Positions 53,609-62,240 of a stretch of 64,000 bases of DNA are shown here, one piece after another. Position numbers and translations under genes: made by a program. Each line of letters begins with the position of its first letter. Within the stretch, counting starts at the first letter, position 1. This DNA comes from Pyrococcus horikoshii OT3. Its GTDB lineage: Archaea; Methanobacteriota_B; Thermococci; Thermococcales; Thermococcaceae. The notes beneath the pieces were generated by a model. It saw only the letters and a list, made by a program, of their open reading frames with translations, did no database searches and was not told the DNA's origin. Where the stretch lies: NCBI RefSeq assembly GCF_000011105.1, contig NC_000961.1:248001-312000 (forward strand), given 5' to 3'.

Positions 53609-54432
53609 TGATAAAGATCCTGAGGGGCCTTATAGTTACATTAGTTACATATGGGATGCTAAAGTTTACGTTCTCCATAACCCCATTATTGGATCTTGTT
53701 AAGCTTGGCTTAATTATCTTAAAGATAAAAATGCCTCCAGAAACGTTTATATTTCTAATATTTGCCATGATAGGAATAAACTTTCTTCTTTCTGATTCTT
53801 CACTTGTTGCAATCTCCTCAGTTCCGTTTATCCTCTACTTCCTCGTTTGGATATTCCAGAATTCTAATATCTTTGGAGACTTGAGCATCCTATTTACGAG
53901 TATATTCAGTGGTAAGGTTTCAGATCTCAGTATCTTGGCACTTCTACTTCTTTTGGCTTTCTCTTTTGTCGTTGATACGTACTCACGTTATGTTAAGATA
54001 GGTGTTGATTGGAGGGAGCTAAATTTGGGCATCCTATTTTCCTCCTTTGTAATACTAATTTCCTTTTTTGCCTCCCTTTTAATGATCCGTTTAAAAGAAT
54101 TTCATGAAGGTTCAATATTCTTAGGGGTTCTCTTACTCTTGCTCTTATCATTTACCTTCTCAATGCTTGAAGAAGAGGAGGAAAAGGAAACCTCTACAAT
54201 TATAAGGGTTATAACAAAGGAGAGAAGTGAAGTTAGGGTCAAGGAGGATATCGTGGAGATAATACCGGAAGGGGGAGATGAAGATTTGAAGATAATTGAG
54301 ATCAAAGGTAAACCTAGGGAAGTGTACATCCTGGAAGGGGATAAGAGAATTAAGGTTCCCAAGGTACTAGAAGTCCTTGACTCTGGAAAAAGGGTTGTAT
54401 TGTACTCGAATGAAGAAAGAATAGAGGTATAA
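53608..54432 (+). CDS. Hypothetical membrane protein of the MoxR operon
   Basis: 274 residues, TAATG overlap with DUF58. About six membrane helices (LRGLIVTLVTYGMLKFTF; VKLGLIILKIKMP; FIFLIFAMIGINFLL; LSILALLLLLAFSFVV; LGILFSSFVILISFFASLLMI; SIFLGVLLLLLLSFTF), then from about residue 190 a Glu-rich, charged cytosolic tail of 85 residues (LEEEEEKETSTIIRVITKERS, EIIPEGGDEDLKIIEI). No known domain. It has the position of the accessory membrane subunits that accompany MoxR-DUF58 pairs. Confidence 0.65.
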   Translation: MIKILRGLIVTLVTYGMLKFTFSITPLLDLVKLGLIILKIKMPPETFIFLIFAMIGINFLLSDSSLVAISSVPFILYFLVWIFQNSNIFGDLSILFTSIFSGKVSDLSILALLLLLAFSFVVDTYSRYVKIGVDWRELNLGILFSSFVILISFFASLLMIRLKEFHEGSIFLGVLLLLLLSFTFSMLEEEEEKETSTIIRVITKERSEVRVKEDIVEIIPEGGDEDLKIIEIKGKPREVYILEGDKRIKVPKVLEVLDSGKRVVLYSNEERIEV

Positions 54433-54446
54433 GGAGGTGAGTTGCG

Positions 54447-55646
54447 ATGAAGAACTTGTCCTTGTTAATTTTTATCTTCCTAATTGCTTTGACACCAGCA
54501 GTTTCAGCATGGAACGGTCAACTGTGTAGTGATGTGAAGTACCAGAAGAGCATAGAAGCTATCATAGCTGAGAATTCGACGGTATATGCATCATGCTCCT
54601 ACAGGATGGTGGCCAACTCAACGGGAGGTTTGATTGGAATTTATTACCTAGGAACTACAGGGGCCTTTACAAAAAATGGTACAAAACTCTGGGAAATAGA
54701 CTCCGGATTCGTAACTAAGCTTTCCCTTTGGAATGACAAACTTCTGATAGGGAGTATGGGAGGCCTACTAGAGGTAGACAAGAATGGAAGCTATATATCC
54801 AGGTATCTAACAAGGTACAAGTTATATGACTTCGACCTTAAAGGAAACTACGCGTATTTAGCCTCCGGTGATGTCTTCACGGGAAGTGAAATGAAGGGTA
54901 GTGTAGTTAAGGTTTACCTCCCAAATATGAGTAAAGTTTGGTCCGTTAACTTAACCCAAATGCCGGGAAGAATTAGGGTTGGGAACGGAATAGTATACGT
55001 AGGTACAGGCTACCCTTCAGGCTACGTTGGTAAGCTTAAATTCGGTGAGTTAATTGGAATATCTAAGGATGGTAAGATCCTTTGGAAGGTAAACCTGGGA
55101 GAATGGGTTAGGGATCTAGAGGTATGGGAGAATAATGCCGTCGTTGGTACCGGTTATAATAGCACGGGTAATCTTCTGGTGATAAATCCTAAAGGTAAAG
55201 TCCTGCTTAACATGTCCATGTTTTACGTGGAAGATATATTAATAAATGGAAACATTGCTTACATCTCTGGTTTAAAAAAGGTAACCGCTGTAGACTTAAG
55301 AAATGGAAAAAAACTCTGGGAGACTAATTTTCCCTATAGAATAAAAGTTCTTAAGCTTTACAAAGGGAAACTACTAGCAGGGGGAGGAAAATTCGTTGAA
55401 AAGAACGGCACGATATACAGCGTTGGTGACCTTTACGTTATTAACCCCAGGAATGGAAAGATCATCAATAGGATCTCAACGGGATACGTGAGGAGCTTAG
55501 CAACTGGAGATGATATGATATTCGTAGGAACTGGGAGTAACATATTAATGGCCTTAAATGAAGATAATGTAATTCCGAAAAAGGTATGTGGTCCGGGATT
55601 TTTACTGCTCTTGCTCCTCTTGGGTAAGAAAATTAAGAAGCTCTAA
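54447..55646 (+). CDS. Secreted beta-propeller protein with CGP-CTERM anchor
   Basis: 399 residues, GGAGGTGAG upstream. Signal peptide MKNLSLLIFIFLIALTPAVSA. The body holds repeated PQQ-like blades (NGTKLWEIDSGFVTKLSLWNDKL, DGKILWKVNLGEWVRDLEV, NGKKLWETNFPYRIKVLKLY), so an outward-facing beta-propeller. The last residues CGPGFLLLLLLLGKKIKKL are a CGP-CTERM sorting signal, known from Thermococcales: Cys-Gly-Pro, a hydrophobic run and a basic end. It is probably processed and lipid-linked at Cys. Last gene of the operon from 46.4 kb, and a likely client or surface component of it. Confidence 0.88.
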   Translation: MKNLSLLIFIFLIALTPAVSAWNGQLCSDVKYQKSIEAIIAENSTVYASCSYRMVANSTGGLIGIYYLGTTGAFTKNGTKLWEIDSGFVTKLSLWNDKLLIGSMGGLLEVDKNGSYISRYLTRYKLYDFDLKGNYAYLASGDVFTGSEMKGSVVKVYLPNMSKVWSVNLTQMPGRIRVGNGIVYVGTGYPSGYVGKLKFGELIGISKDGKILWKVNLGEWVRDLEVWENNAVVGTGYNSTGNLLVINPKGKVLLNMSMFYVEDILINGNIAYISGLKKVTAVDLRNGKKLWETNFPYRIKVLKLYKGKLLAGGGKFVEKNGTIYSVGDLYVINPRNGKIINRISTGYVRSLATGDDMIFVGTGSNILMALNEDNVIPKKVCGPGFLLLLLLLGKKIKKL

Positions 55647-56120
55647 AAATTCCCTAACCCTGGTCTTTATTTCTGGATTTTCAACTTTTTTCCAATCTTT
55701 AACTGGAATTATCTTCTTCTCTGTAATTAAGGCTAATTCATAACCGTTATCAACTTTCTTGATAACCTTTAATGTTCCATATTGTCTTTCATACTCTATG
55801 AATGCTCCATTCAATAGGGTGGAGTATAAGGTTGCGAGAAAGTTAAGTAGTGTCTCCTTGCTATAGGCTAGAGGATTATCTCCTATAGTTATTAGAATCC
55901 TTATGTTAGTAAGCTCTATTTCGATTCCCTTCCTAGGAGGATCGAAGAAGTCCAAGATCTTACCCTCTATCTTTCTTATATCCCTTATGTTAATCGAGAT
56001 CTCTCCCATGGGCTTAATTTGGAAGACTAAAGTGTTTCTGTCTATTTTAAATTTTGCCATTTTAAATTTTGGAAACTTTGGGGGATCTAGAGGGGAGTAC
56101 GTTGCGACTTCAAGTAGCAT
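55602..56120 (-). CDS. Hypothetical protein, partner of the DUF432 promoter
   Basis: 172 residues if started at ATG 56120 (MLLEVATYSPL). There is no ribosome site; TATATATT lies about 25 bp ahead, so the mRNA is probably leaderless. The earlier ATG at 56165 would lie upstream of the TATA box. The protein is soluble, alpha/beta, with FVFQIKPMGEISINIRDIRKIEG and a helical C-terminus (EFLELLNFLTQEEQEQ). No family recognised. Its 3' end overlaps 45 nt of the coding end of the propeller gene on the other strand, under the CGP-CTERM codons. Confidence 0.65.
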   Translation of the reverse strand: MLLEVATYSPLDPPKFPKFKMAKFKIDRNTLVFQIKPMGEISINIRDIRKIEGKILDFFDPPRKGIEIELTNIRILITIGDNPLAYSKETLLNFLATLYSTLLNGAFIEYERQYGTLKVIKKVDNGYELALITEKKIIPVKDWKKVENPEIKTRVREFLELLNFLTQEEQEQ

Positions 56121-56140
56121 CGGGAAATTGTATAAGGGAG

Positions 56141-56153
56141 AGAATATATAAGG
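56141..56153. promoter_or_regulatory. Shared two-way TATA element
   Basis: AGAATATATAAGG reads as a TATA box on both strands (TATATAAGG on plus, CCTTATATATTC on minus). The ATG codons at 56175 (plus) and 56120 (minus) are each 27-28 nt from its centre, so both messages would be leaderless and start from one element. Confidence 0.6.
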
Positions 56154-56174
56154 TTGATGATCCATTATATACCC

Positions 56175-56795
56175 ATGTTTGGAAAAATTAAGTTGACCAA
56201 TTTGGAAATTAAGATGGGTAACGAGCTCATCTCAATAAAAGAGGAGGGAGATTACTTCTTATATCTTAGACGAGATGTCGAGAGGGTTATCGTTGGTGAT
56301 TACCTTCAGATTCTTCCAGCCCCGGCCAGGGGATATGGAGTTAAATTAATGATGGTAAAGTTGAAGAGACCAATAGCTCTTGCCCCTGGAAAGAGCATTG
56401 AAGGGTTCATTCAGGTACCAGTCGAAGTCAGCGTTAAAGTTGGAGACTCCGAAATAGATCGTTTTGGTATTGGAAGGGAAAAATACGCGCTTTATGGAAC
56501 CCTTGAGAACGGGGTAATAGTCAGGTATTGCACGGGCTACATAGGTAACGAACCAAATGGCCTTGGCAACTTAAAAGTGAAAATCGTTAATAAGGGAGAA
56601 GATTGGGGCTTTATCGACAGGATAGTCTTTCCAATGTTGGATCTTATGTACTATTCGAAGGATAAAGCCTTTTATCCATTGATAAGGGTTGAAATTCAGG
56701 AAGATATAAACGTTATAAATACCGGAGAAGCTCCGCTTCCAAACTTAGTGTCTACTGGAGAAGAAAAGAGCTTAAGATTTAGGATGAGGTGGTGA
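56175..56795 (+). CDS. DUF432 protein
   Basis: 206 residues from ATG 56175 (MFGKIKLTN), a leaderless start about 28 bp after the shared TATA box; codons 56154 and 56157 lie too near that box. The DUF432 family (COG2430) is an all-beta soluble protein: IVGDYLQILPAPARGYGVKLM, LAPGKSIEGFIQVPVEV and YALYGTLENGVIVRYC are typical. In archaea it commonly precedes an MscS channel, as here; the channel follows after 2 nt. A role in osmotic or mechanosensitive response is suggested by that context only. Confidence 0.8.
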   Translation: MFGKIKLTNLEIKMGNELISIKEEGDYFLYLRRDVERVIVGDYLQILPAPARGYGVKLMMVKLKRPIALAPGKSIEGFIQVPVEVSVKVGDSEIDRFGIGREKYALYGTLENGVIVRYCTGYIGNEPNGLGNLKVKIVNKGEDWGFIDRIVFPMLDLMYYSKDKAFYPLIRVEIQEDINVINTGEAPLPNLVSTGEEKSLRFRMRW

Positions 56796-56797
56796 CT

Positions 56798-57796
56798 ATG
56801 CAATTTACAACACAGGAAATCTTAAAGGCCATTGCAACCCTAATAGGAGGTATCGTGATAGCTGGTCTCGTGAGAGTTTGGATACTCAAGCTCTCGAGAA
56901 GTACCAAGTATGTGTGGGTTTTTAACGAGGATACCGCAAAGCTGTTCTGGAGATTCATCGTTATAGTTTCCATACTAGCCGCTCTTGACACCTTGGGAAT
57001 TTTAGAATTCACGATATATGGGGCAAAGGTAAGTTCCTTAATAGCTGGGATTTTGCTATTCTACATATCTTATTTACTGGGTAAAAAAGTTCAGAATTAT
57101 TGGGTAGTAAAGGGAGGGGCCGAAGCTCAAATTAAGGCTAAGCTGTTCTATTACACATTGATAACTCTAGCTTTTTTCTTGGCATTGAACGTTGCTGGAT
57201 TTACTGGTAAATTAACAACGATAGTTGCCGCTGCAGGTATTACAGGTATTGTTCTAGGTTTTTCCGCCCAAACCGTTATCTCAAATCTGATCTCGGGAAT
57301 ATTTATGTACTTTGACAAACCTTTGGAGATAGGGGATCCCATCGAGGTAGCTGGATACTCGGGAGTCGTGCATGACATAAGGATATTCTCGACTAGGATA
57401 AGGACCTGGGATGGCCTCCTTGTAAGGATACCTAATGAGAAGCTCTTTAATAGCGAGATAAAGAACCTCGCTAAATATCCAGCTAGAAGGGTGGATGTCG
57501 TCGTTGGTATATCATACAAGGATGACGTTGACAAGGCCGTTGAGATTATAAGGAAGACGTTGGATGAGATTCCATACGTACTAGCGGAACCTGAGCCTAC
57601 TATCTTCGTTGAAGAACTTGGCGATAGTAGCGTTAACCTTGCGATTAGGGCCTGGGCCCCCAGCGAAAAGTGGTTTGATGTTAGAATTGAAATTCTAAAG
57701 AAGGTTAAGAAAGCTCTTGATGAAGCAGGGATTGAGATACCATTCCCACAGCATGTTAATTGGTTTGCCGAAGAACTTAAAGTTAAAATTGAATGA
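56798..57796 (+). CDS. mscS: MscS-family mechanosensitive channel
   Basis: 332 residues from ATG 56798, with GAGGTGGTGACT upstream. Five or so helices to about residue 175 (IATLIGGIVIAGLVRVWIL, FIVIVSILAALDTLG, LIAGILLFYISYLLGK, TLITLAFFLALNVAG, and the pore helix VAAAGITGIVLGFSAQTVISNL), then the MscS beta domain (DKPLEIGDPIEVAGYSGVV, IRTWDGLLVRIPNEKLFN) and the C-terminal alpha/beta domain. It opens under membrane tension and releases solutes after hypo-osmotic shock. Coupled to DUF432. Confidence 0.93.
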   Translation: MQFTTQEILKAIATLIGGIVIAGLVRVWILKLSRSTKYVWVFNEDTAKLFWRFIVIVSILAALDTLGILEFTIYGAKVSSLIAGILLFYISYLLGKKVQNYWVVKGGAEAQIKAKLFYYTLITLAFFLALNVAGFTGKLTTIVAAAGITGIVLGFSAQTVISNLISGIFMYFDKPLEIGDPIEVAGYSGVVHDIRIFSTRIRTWDGLLVRIPNEKLFNSEIKNLAKYPARRVDVVVGISYKDDVDKAVEIIRKTLDEIPYVLAEPEPTIFVEELGDSSVNLAIRAWAPSEKWFDVRIEILKKVKKALDEAGIEIPFPQHVNWFAEELKVKIE

Positions 57797-57830
57797 TTCT
57801 ATATTTTATTATATTTCAACTTTATTGTAG

Positions 57831-57840
57831 TAATGTTTAT
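57831..57840 (+). promoter_or_regulatory. TATA box of the TasA-like gene
   Basis: TGTTTATAAG, 50 bp ahead of the ATG at 57890. The leader of about 28 nt holds GAGGTGC. The longer reading frame from 57833 overlaps this promoter and is rejected. Confidence 0.5.
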
Positions 57841-57889
57841 AAGGATTGATTTTGTTACTTTACATGATAATTATTTGAGGTGCTCTACT

Positions 57890-58465
57890 ATGAAGAAAAG
57901 AGTTGCATATATAATATTGGCATTGCTTATCTTATTCAGTTTAAAAATTGGGGCAAGTAACTTCATCGATGTTGCAAAGTCAAAGGGAAACATACTTTCG
58001 AGTGGAGAGTTTAATATAAAGATAAGCAAAGATGGACAGAGGTTCTATGATGATACAAAGGTTTTTGAGCTCAAGGAATTAGTCCCAGGGGATGTTAAAG
58101 AGTTCAACATGTACGTTAAGAACTATGGTAACGTTCCGGTATCGAACATCTCAATATTTATCTTTGTCAGGGATTATGAGGAAGATCTATCTCCAGCCGA
58201 AGAACCCTATGATCTAACTCCGGAAGAGGGAGAACTCAGTAAATGTCTCTACGTCGATGGGATCTACGTGAATGGGACTAACGTTCTTTCAAAAAGTATG
58301 AGACTTTCGGAGTTAGCTGGAAAGGAAATAAAGCTCTTTTCAGGAAAGCTTAAGGAGAAGGAGATTATTCCAGTGAAGTTCGTGGTTAGATTCTCCAAGG
58401 ATGCGGGAAACGAGTGCATGACTGACAGAACAGAGGTTCTTATAAAGGTTGTTGCAACACAATAA
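57890..58465 (+). CDS. TasA/CalY-like secreted fibre or surface protein
   Basis: 191 residues from ATG 57890 (GAGGTGC eight bases upstream). The signal-like helix MKKRVAYIILALLILFSLKIG is followed by FIDVAKSKGNILSSGEFNIKISKDG, as in TasA/camelysin proteins, whose first mature strand takes part in donor-strand pairing. The remainder is a jelly-roll with ELVPGDVKEFNMYVKNYGNVPVSNI. In archaea TasA-like proteins form bundling fibres. SipW-like signal peptidase was not found nearby. Single-gene unit between mscS and Trm-G10. The assignment rests on fold-level resemblance. Confidence 0.62.
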   Translation: MKKRVAYIILALLILFSLKIGASNFIDVAKSKGNILSSGEFNIKISKDGQRFYDDTKVFELKELVPGDVKEFNMYVKNYGNVPVSNISIFIFVRDYEEDLSPAEEPYDLTPEEGELSKCLYVDGIYVNGTNVLSKSMRLSELAGKEIKLFSGKLKEKEIIPVKFVVRFSKDAGNECMTDRTEVLIKVVATQ

Positions 58466-58497
58466 CCTTTATATTCTTATTCTTTTTCTAAACCCTG

Positions 58498-59487
58498 ATG
58501 TTCTACTATGTTGAAATCCTGGGAACCCTACCTGAGATGGGAAAAGCAGAAGTTGAAGCCCTGGCAGAATTGGGAGTTGGTAATGTTGAGAAGGTTGATT
58601 ACTTGTTAGTATCGGGATCGGTAAAACATATAGGAGTATTTGAGAGATTGGGGCTAGCCCACGAATATGGCCTCTTACTCTATGAGGGGGATGATATCAA
58701 AGATATTCTCGACTTTGCAAAGGGTTTGGAGTGGAGGAACATCATTAATGGAACTTTTGCAGTTAGGAGGGAAAGGATGAGGAATTGTATGCATGAAGTT
58801 AATGATCTAGATAAGAAAATAGGGGGTATAATACACTCACAGGGATTAAGGGTTAACCTGTCAAGGCCGGATACAGTAGTTAGGGTTTACTGTGGGAATA
58901 AAATTTGGTTAGGGATCAGGATTAGAGAATTTAAGGGGAAGGAGTTTGAGGATAGAAAGGCGGATAGAAGACCATTTTCCAGGCCAATAGCCCTTCCTCC
59001 CAGGATAGCTAGGGCCATGGTTAACTTAACGAAGGCAACTAGAGAGGTACTAGATCCCTTTATGGGAACAGGTGGGATGCTCATAGAAGCCGGTTTGATT
59101 GGCTTAAAGGTTTACGGGCTTGACATAAGGGAAGATATGGTTGAGGGAGCTAAAATAAATTTGGAATATTATGGAATTAGGGATTACGTAGTAAAGGTCG
59201 GTGACGCAACTAAAATAGAGGAAGTCTTTCCTGGGAAGACCTTTGAGGCCGTAGCTACGGATCCTCCTTATGGAAACTCTACAACTCTCCCGATGGATAG
59301 AAATGAGCTCTATAAGAGATCTCTTGAAAGTATTCACTCCGTGCTTGAAGGACGTTTGGCCATAGCTTTTCCGGCCGATTTTGATGCGAGAGATGTTGCT
59401 GAATCGATAGGATTTAAAGTCCTGGGGAGATTTTATCAACGAGTTCACTCTTCCCTCTCAAGGTATTTTTATGTAATGGAGGTATGA
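58498..59487 (+). CDS. trmG10: tRNA (guanine10-N2)-methyltransferase Trm-G10
   Basis: 329 residues; TATA-like CTTTATATTC is about 27 bp before the ATG, so the message is probably leaderless. N-terminal THUMP domain to about residue 150 ([20 protein letters not shown] marks its end), then a Rossmann methyltransferase with [19 protein letters not shown] (SAM motif I), [19 protein letters not shown] and the amino-methylase motif [10 protein letters not shown]. The P. abyssi enzyme makes m2G/m2,2G at position 10 of tRNA. Followed by the DHH gene after 12 nt, so likely cotranscribed. Confidence 0.93.
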   Translation: MFYYVEILGTLPEMGKAEVEALAELGVGNVEKVDYLLVSGSVKHIGVFERLGLAHEYGLLLYEGDDIKDILDFAKGLEWRNIINGTFAVRRERMRNCMHEVNDLDKKIGGIIHSQGLRVNLSRPDTVVRVYCGNKIWLGIRIREFKGKEFEDRKADRRPFSRPIALPPRIARAMVNLTKATREVLDPFMGTGGMLIEAGLIGLKVYGLDIREDMVEGAKINLEYYGIRDYVVKVGDATKIEEVFPGKTFEAVATDPPYGNSTTLPMDRNELYKRSLESIHSVLEGRLAIAFPADFDARDVAESIGFKVLGRFYQRVHSSLSRYFYVMEV

Positions 59488-59499
59488 GGAGGTGAGAAG

Positions 59500-61722
59500 A
59501 TGGCAGTTAGGGATTGCCCTGAATGTCATGGGACTGGTAAAATTAAGGTTGGTGAGAAGGAGTGTCCTGTTTGCCACGGGTGGGGATACGTTCCAGCTGA
59601 TTTTAAGTTAGGAGAGCATCTTAAGGGTTACAGGAATCTTAAGAACCTGGGAGTTGAGGAAGAAGTCGATGAAATACCATGCCCAGAGTGCCACGGGAAG
59701 GGAACGGTTCCAGTTTACGATACTTGTCCAACCTGCGGTGGAACAGGAAAGGTCTTAGTATGTGACATATGCGGTAGGATAAAAGGCCCCTGGGAACCGG
59801 GTATGGAAACCACCTGGGTCTGTCCTGAGTGCGAGAGAAAGTTTAAGGTTGTTTACGTCTTGGATAATGCATGTGATTATGAGGATGTCGAAGTTGGAAA
59901 GTACTACAAGGGTATAATAGATAGGGTTGAGAGGTTCGGCGTATTCGTTAGGCTTAATAAGCATGTTCTCGGCTTGATAAAGAAGAAGGATCTCCTTGGT
60001 AAGAGACAATACATTCCTGGGGAGGAGATAATAGTCCAGGTCCTTGACGTTAGGCCAGATAGGAAGGAGATAGACTTTCTAGAAGCGCCGTTAACAAGGT
60101 ATAGGGAAGTTCAAGTAAAGAAGGAACTTCCAGTCACGCTAATAGGAGATTTAAGGGAAGAACTTGCTGGAAAGACTGTGAAAGTTAGGGGAAAGGTGAC
60201 CCAAGTCCAAGTTACTGGAGGACCTACGGTGTTCACGCTAACCGATGGGACGGGAATTACATGGGCGGCCGCTTTTGAAGCCCCTGGAGTAAGGGCTTAT
60301 CCCAACGTGAACATTGGAGATGTAGTTGAGGTTATAGGGAAGGTATCCTTCCACGCTGGAAGGATTCAGATAGAAATAGTTGACATGCACAGGATCTGGG
60401 GCCCCGAAGCCCTGGAGGTTAAGAAAAGGATTGAGGAGGAGCTTGATAAAAAAGCTCAGCCAAAAGATGTTGGTTTCCTGGTCAAAAGCGAAGTTTTGGA
60501 AGCACTTAAACCCAAGATAATGAAGGCTGCCTTTATGATAAGGAGGGCTATCTTTGAGGGTAGGCCAATAATACTGAGGCACCATGCAGATACCGATGGT
60601 TATACCGCTGGTGTCGCATTGGAAACTGCAATAGTTCCGTTAATAGAGGAGGTTGCCCCAGATCCAGATGCAAGATGGCATTTATTCAAGAGAAGGCCTT
60701 CAAGGGCTCCCTTTTACGAGCTTGAAGACGTCCTAAAGGATATAATATTCATGATGGAAGATCATATGCGCTTTGGTGATGAACTTCCCCTCGTGGTTAT
60801 AGTTGATAATGGAGGAACAACTGAGGATATCCCGGCTTATAAAAGGCTGAAAGCTTATGGGGTTAAGATAGTGGTAATTGATCATCATGACCCCAGGGAT
60901 TGGATAAGCGAGGATAAAGCGAAAGTCGATGAGTACGTTGACGTTCATGTAAATCCACACCACGTTAAGAGGGGCTACTATGAGCTCACCGCTGGAATGC
61001 TTGCAACTGAGGTTGCTAGGTATGTAAACCCAGCCGTTGAGGATAAAATAAAGCATTTACCGGCGATAGCTGGAACCGGTGATAGGAGTAAAGCTCCAGA
61101 ATTCTATCAATACCTGGAGTACGCCAAGGAGAAGGGCCTTACCGAGGAGGATTTGAAAAAGATAGCTGAGGTCATAGACCACGAAGCATTCTATTGGAAG
61201 TTCATGGATGGGAGAGGAATAATAGAGGATATCCTCCTAGTTACAGGGAACCTCCAGAGGCACAGAATGCTTGTTGACTCAATATACTCAGAGGTCAAAG
61301 AGAAGCAGGAAAAAGTTCTCAGGGCAGTTCTTCCTCACGTCAAGAGCGTTGTGCTACCGAATGGTATTAGGTTTAACACAATTGACGTTGAGCTTTACGC
61401 TCCAAAGTTCGACTATCCAAGCCCAGGAAAGCTTTCTGGATTGATACATGATCACTTCAAAGAGAAATACGGAGAAGAATCTCCAATTTTAACACTTGCT
61501 TACGGCCCTGACTTTGCCGTCGTAAGGGCCAGTGATGGTATGGCTAAGTACAACTTCGACTTGAATAAAATAGTAAAGATCCTCGCTGAAAAACTTCCAG
61601 ATGCTGGGGTTGAGGGAGGAGGCCATAGCTACGCTGGTTCAATAAAGTTCTTCGAGGGGAAGAGAAAGGAAGTCTTGGAGGCATTTGCCAAGGAAATATT
61701 CAAGCTCAAGGCTGGTGAGTGA
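59500..61722 (+). CDS. DHH-family phosphoesterase with DnaJ-type zinc finger, S1 and OB domains
   Basis: 740 residues. Four CxxCxGxG repeats at 6, 22, 61 and 76 (CPECHGTG, CPVCHGWG, CPECHGKG, CPTCGGTG) plus CxxC pairs at 88-91 and 108-111, then an S1 domain (130-195, VGKYYKGIIDRVERFGVFVRL), an OB-fold (KTVKVRGKVTQVQVTGG, TDGTGITW) and the DHH core: RHHADTDGYTAG, VVIVDNGGTTED, VVIDHHDPRDW and IAGTGDRSK. DHHA1 ends with VEGGGHSYAGSIKF. All metal ligands look present. Such archaeal RecJ-like proteins are exonucleases acting on DNA or RNA; this zinc-S1 form is specific to archaea and its substrate is not certain. carS overlaps at its end. Confidence 0.9.
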   Translation: MAVRDCPECHGTGKIKVGEKECPVCHGWGYVPADFKLGEHLKGYRNLKNLGVEEEVDEIPCPECHGKGTVPVYDTCPTCGGTGKVLVCDICGRIKGPWEPGMETTWVCPECERKFKVVYVLDNACDYEDVEVGKYYKGIIDRVERFGVFVRLNKHVLGLIKKKDLLGKRQYIPGEEIIVQVLDVRPDRKEIDFLEAPLTRYREVQVKKELPVTLIGDLREELAGKTVKVRGKVTQVQVTGGPTVFTLTDGTGITWAAAFEAPGVRAYPNVNIGDVVEVIGKVSFHAGRIQIEIVDMHRIWGPEALEVKKRIEEELDKKAQPKDVGFLVKSEVLEALKPKIMKAAFMIRRAIFEGRPIILRHHADTDGYTAGVALETAIVPLIEEVAPDPDARWHLFKRRPSRAPFYELEDVLKDIIFMMEDHMRFGDELPLVVIVDNGGTTEDIPAYKRLKAYGVKIVVIDHHDPRDWISEDKAKVDEYVDVHVNPHHVKRGYYELTAGMLATEVARYVNPAVEDKIKHLPAIAGTGDRSKAPEFYQYLEYAKEKGLTEEDLKKIAEVIDHEAFYWKFMDGRGIIEDILLVTGNLQRHRMLVDSIYSEVKEKQEKVLRAVLPHVKSVVLPNGIRFNTIDVELYAPKFDYPSPGKLSGLIHDHFKEKYGEESPILTLAYGPDFAVVRASDGMAKYNFDLNKIVKILAEKLPDAGVEGGGHSYAGSIKFFEGKRKEVLEAFAKEIFKLKAGE

Positions 61723-61724
61723 AA

Positions 61725-62231
61725 ATGAACCAGCTCCTTGAGGCATTTTGGTATATCCTCCCAGCTTACTTTGCAAATTCTTCTCCAGTTGTACTAGGTG
61801 GGGGAACTCCAATAGACTTCGGAAAAAAGTGGAGGGATGGAAGAAGAATACTAGGTGATGGAAAAACTTGGAGGGGATTCTTTGGAGGATTAATCGTTGG
61901 GACGATTATTGGAATTGTCCAGTATTTCCTGTTGCCAGAATATTATGGGAGTCTTGGAATAGCGATTGAACTGGCTTTTTTGCTATCTCTTGGAACGTTA
62001 GTGGGAGATTTAATTGGTAGCTTTATAAAGAGGAGGCTGAATATGCCCAGAGGCTATCCAGCCGTTGGACTTGACCAGTGGGGGTTCTTAATAGCTGCTC
62101 TGTGCTTTGCTTATCCTGTGAAAACTATACCTACGGGGGAGGTTCTCTTTCTATTGGTAATAACCCCACTCATACACTGGGGGGCTAATATCTTCGCATA
62201 TAAAATGGGTTGGAAAAAAGTTCCGTGGTAA
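61725..62231 (+). CDS. carS: CDP-archaeol synthase
   Basis: 168 residues from ATG 61725 (GGTGA upstream, spacing six; the GTG at 61719 is less likely). DUF46/CarS family with five membrane helices: AYFANSSPVVLGGGTPIDFGKKWRDGRRILGDGKTWRGFFGG in part, with the catalytic DGKTWRG and metal-binding D-x-x-x-SFxKRRxxxxRG (LVGDLIGSFIKRRLNMPRG). It transfers CTP to unsaturated archaetidic acid to give CDP-archaeol, a step of ether-lipid synthesis. ATGA-type coupling to the DHH gene. Confidence 0.94.
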   Translation: MNQLLEAFWYILPAYFANSSPVVLGGGTPIDFGKKWRDGRRILGDGKTWRGFFGGLIVGTIIGIVQYFLLPEYYGSLGIAIELAFLLSLGTLVGDLIGSFIKRRLNMPRGYPAVGLDQWGFLIAALCFAYPVKTIPTGEVLFLLVITPLIHWGANIFAYKMGWKKVPW

Positions 62232-62240
62232 AATAGGTAG

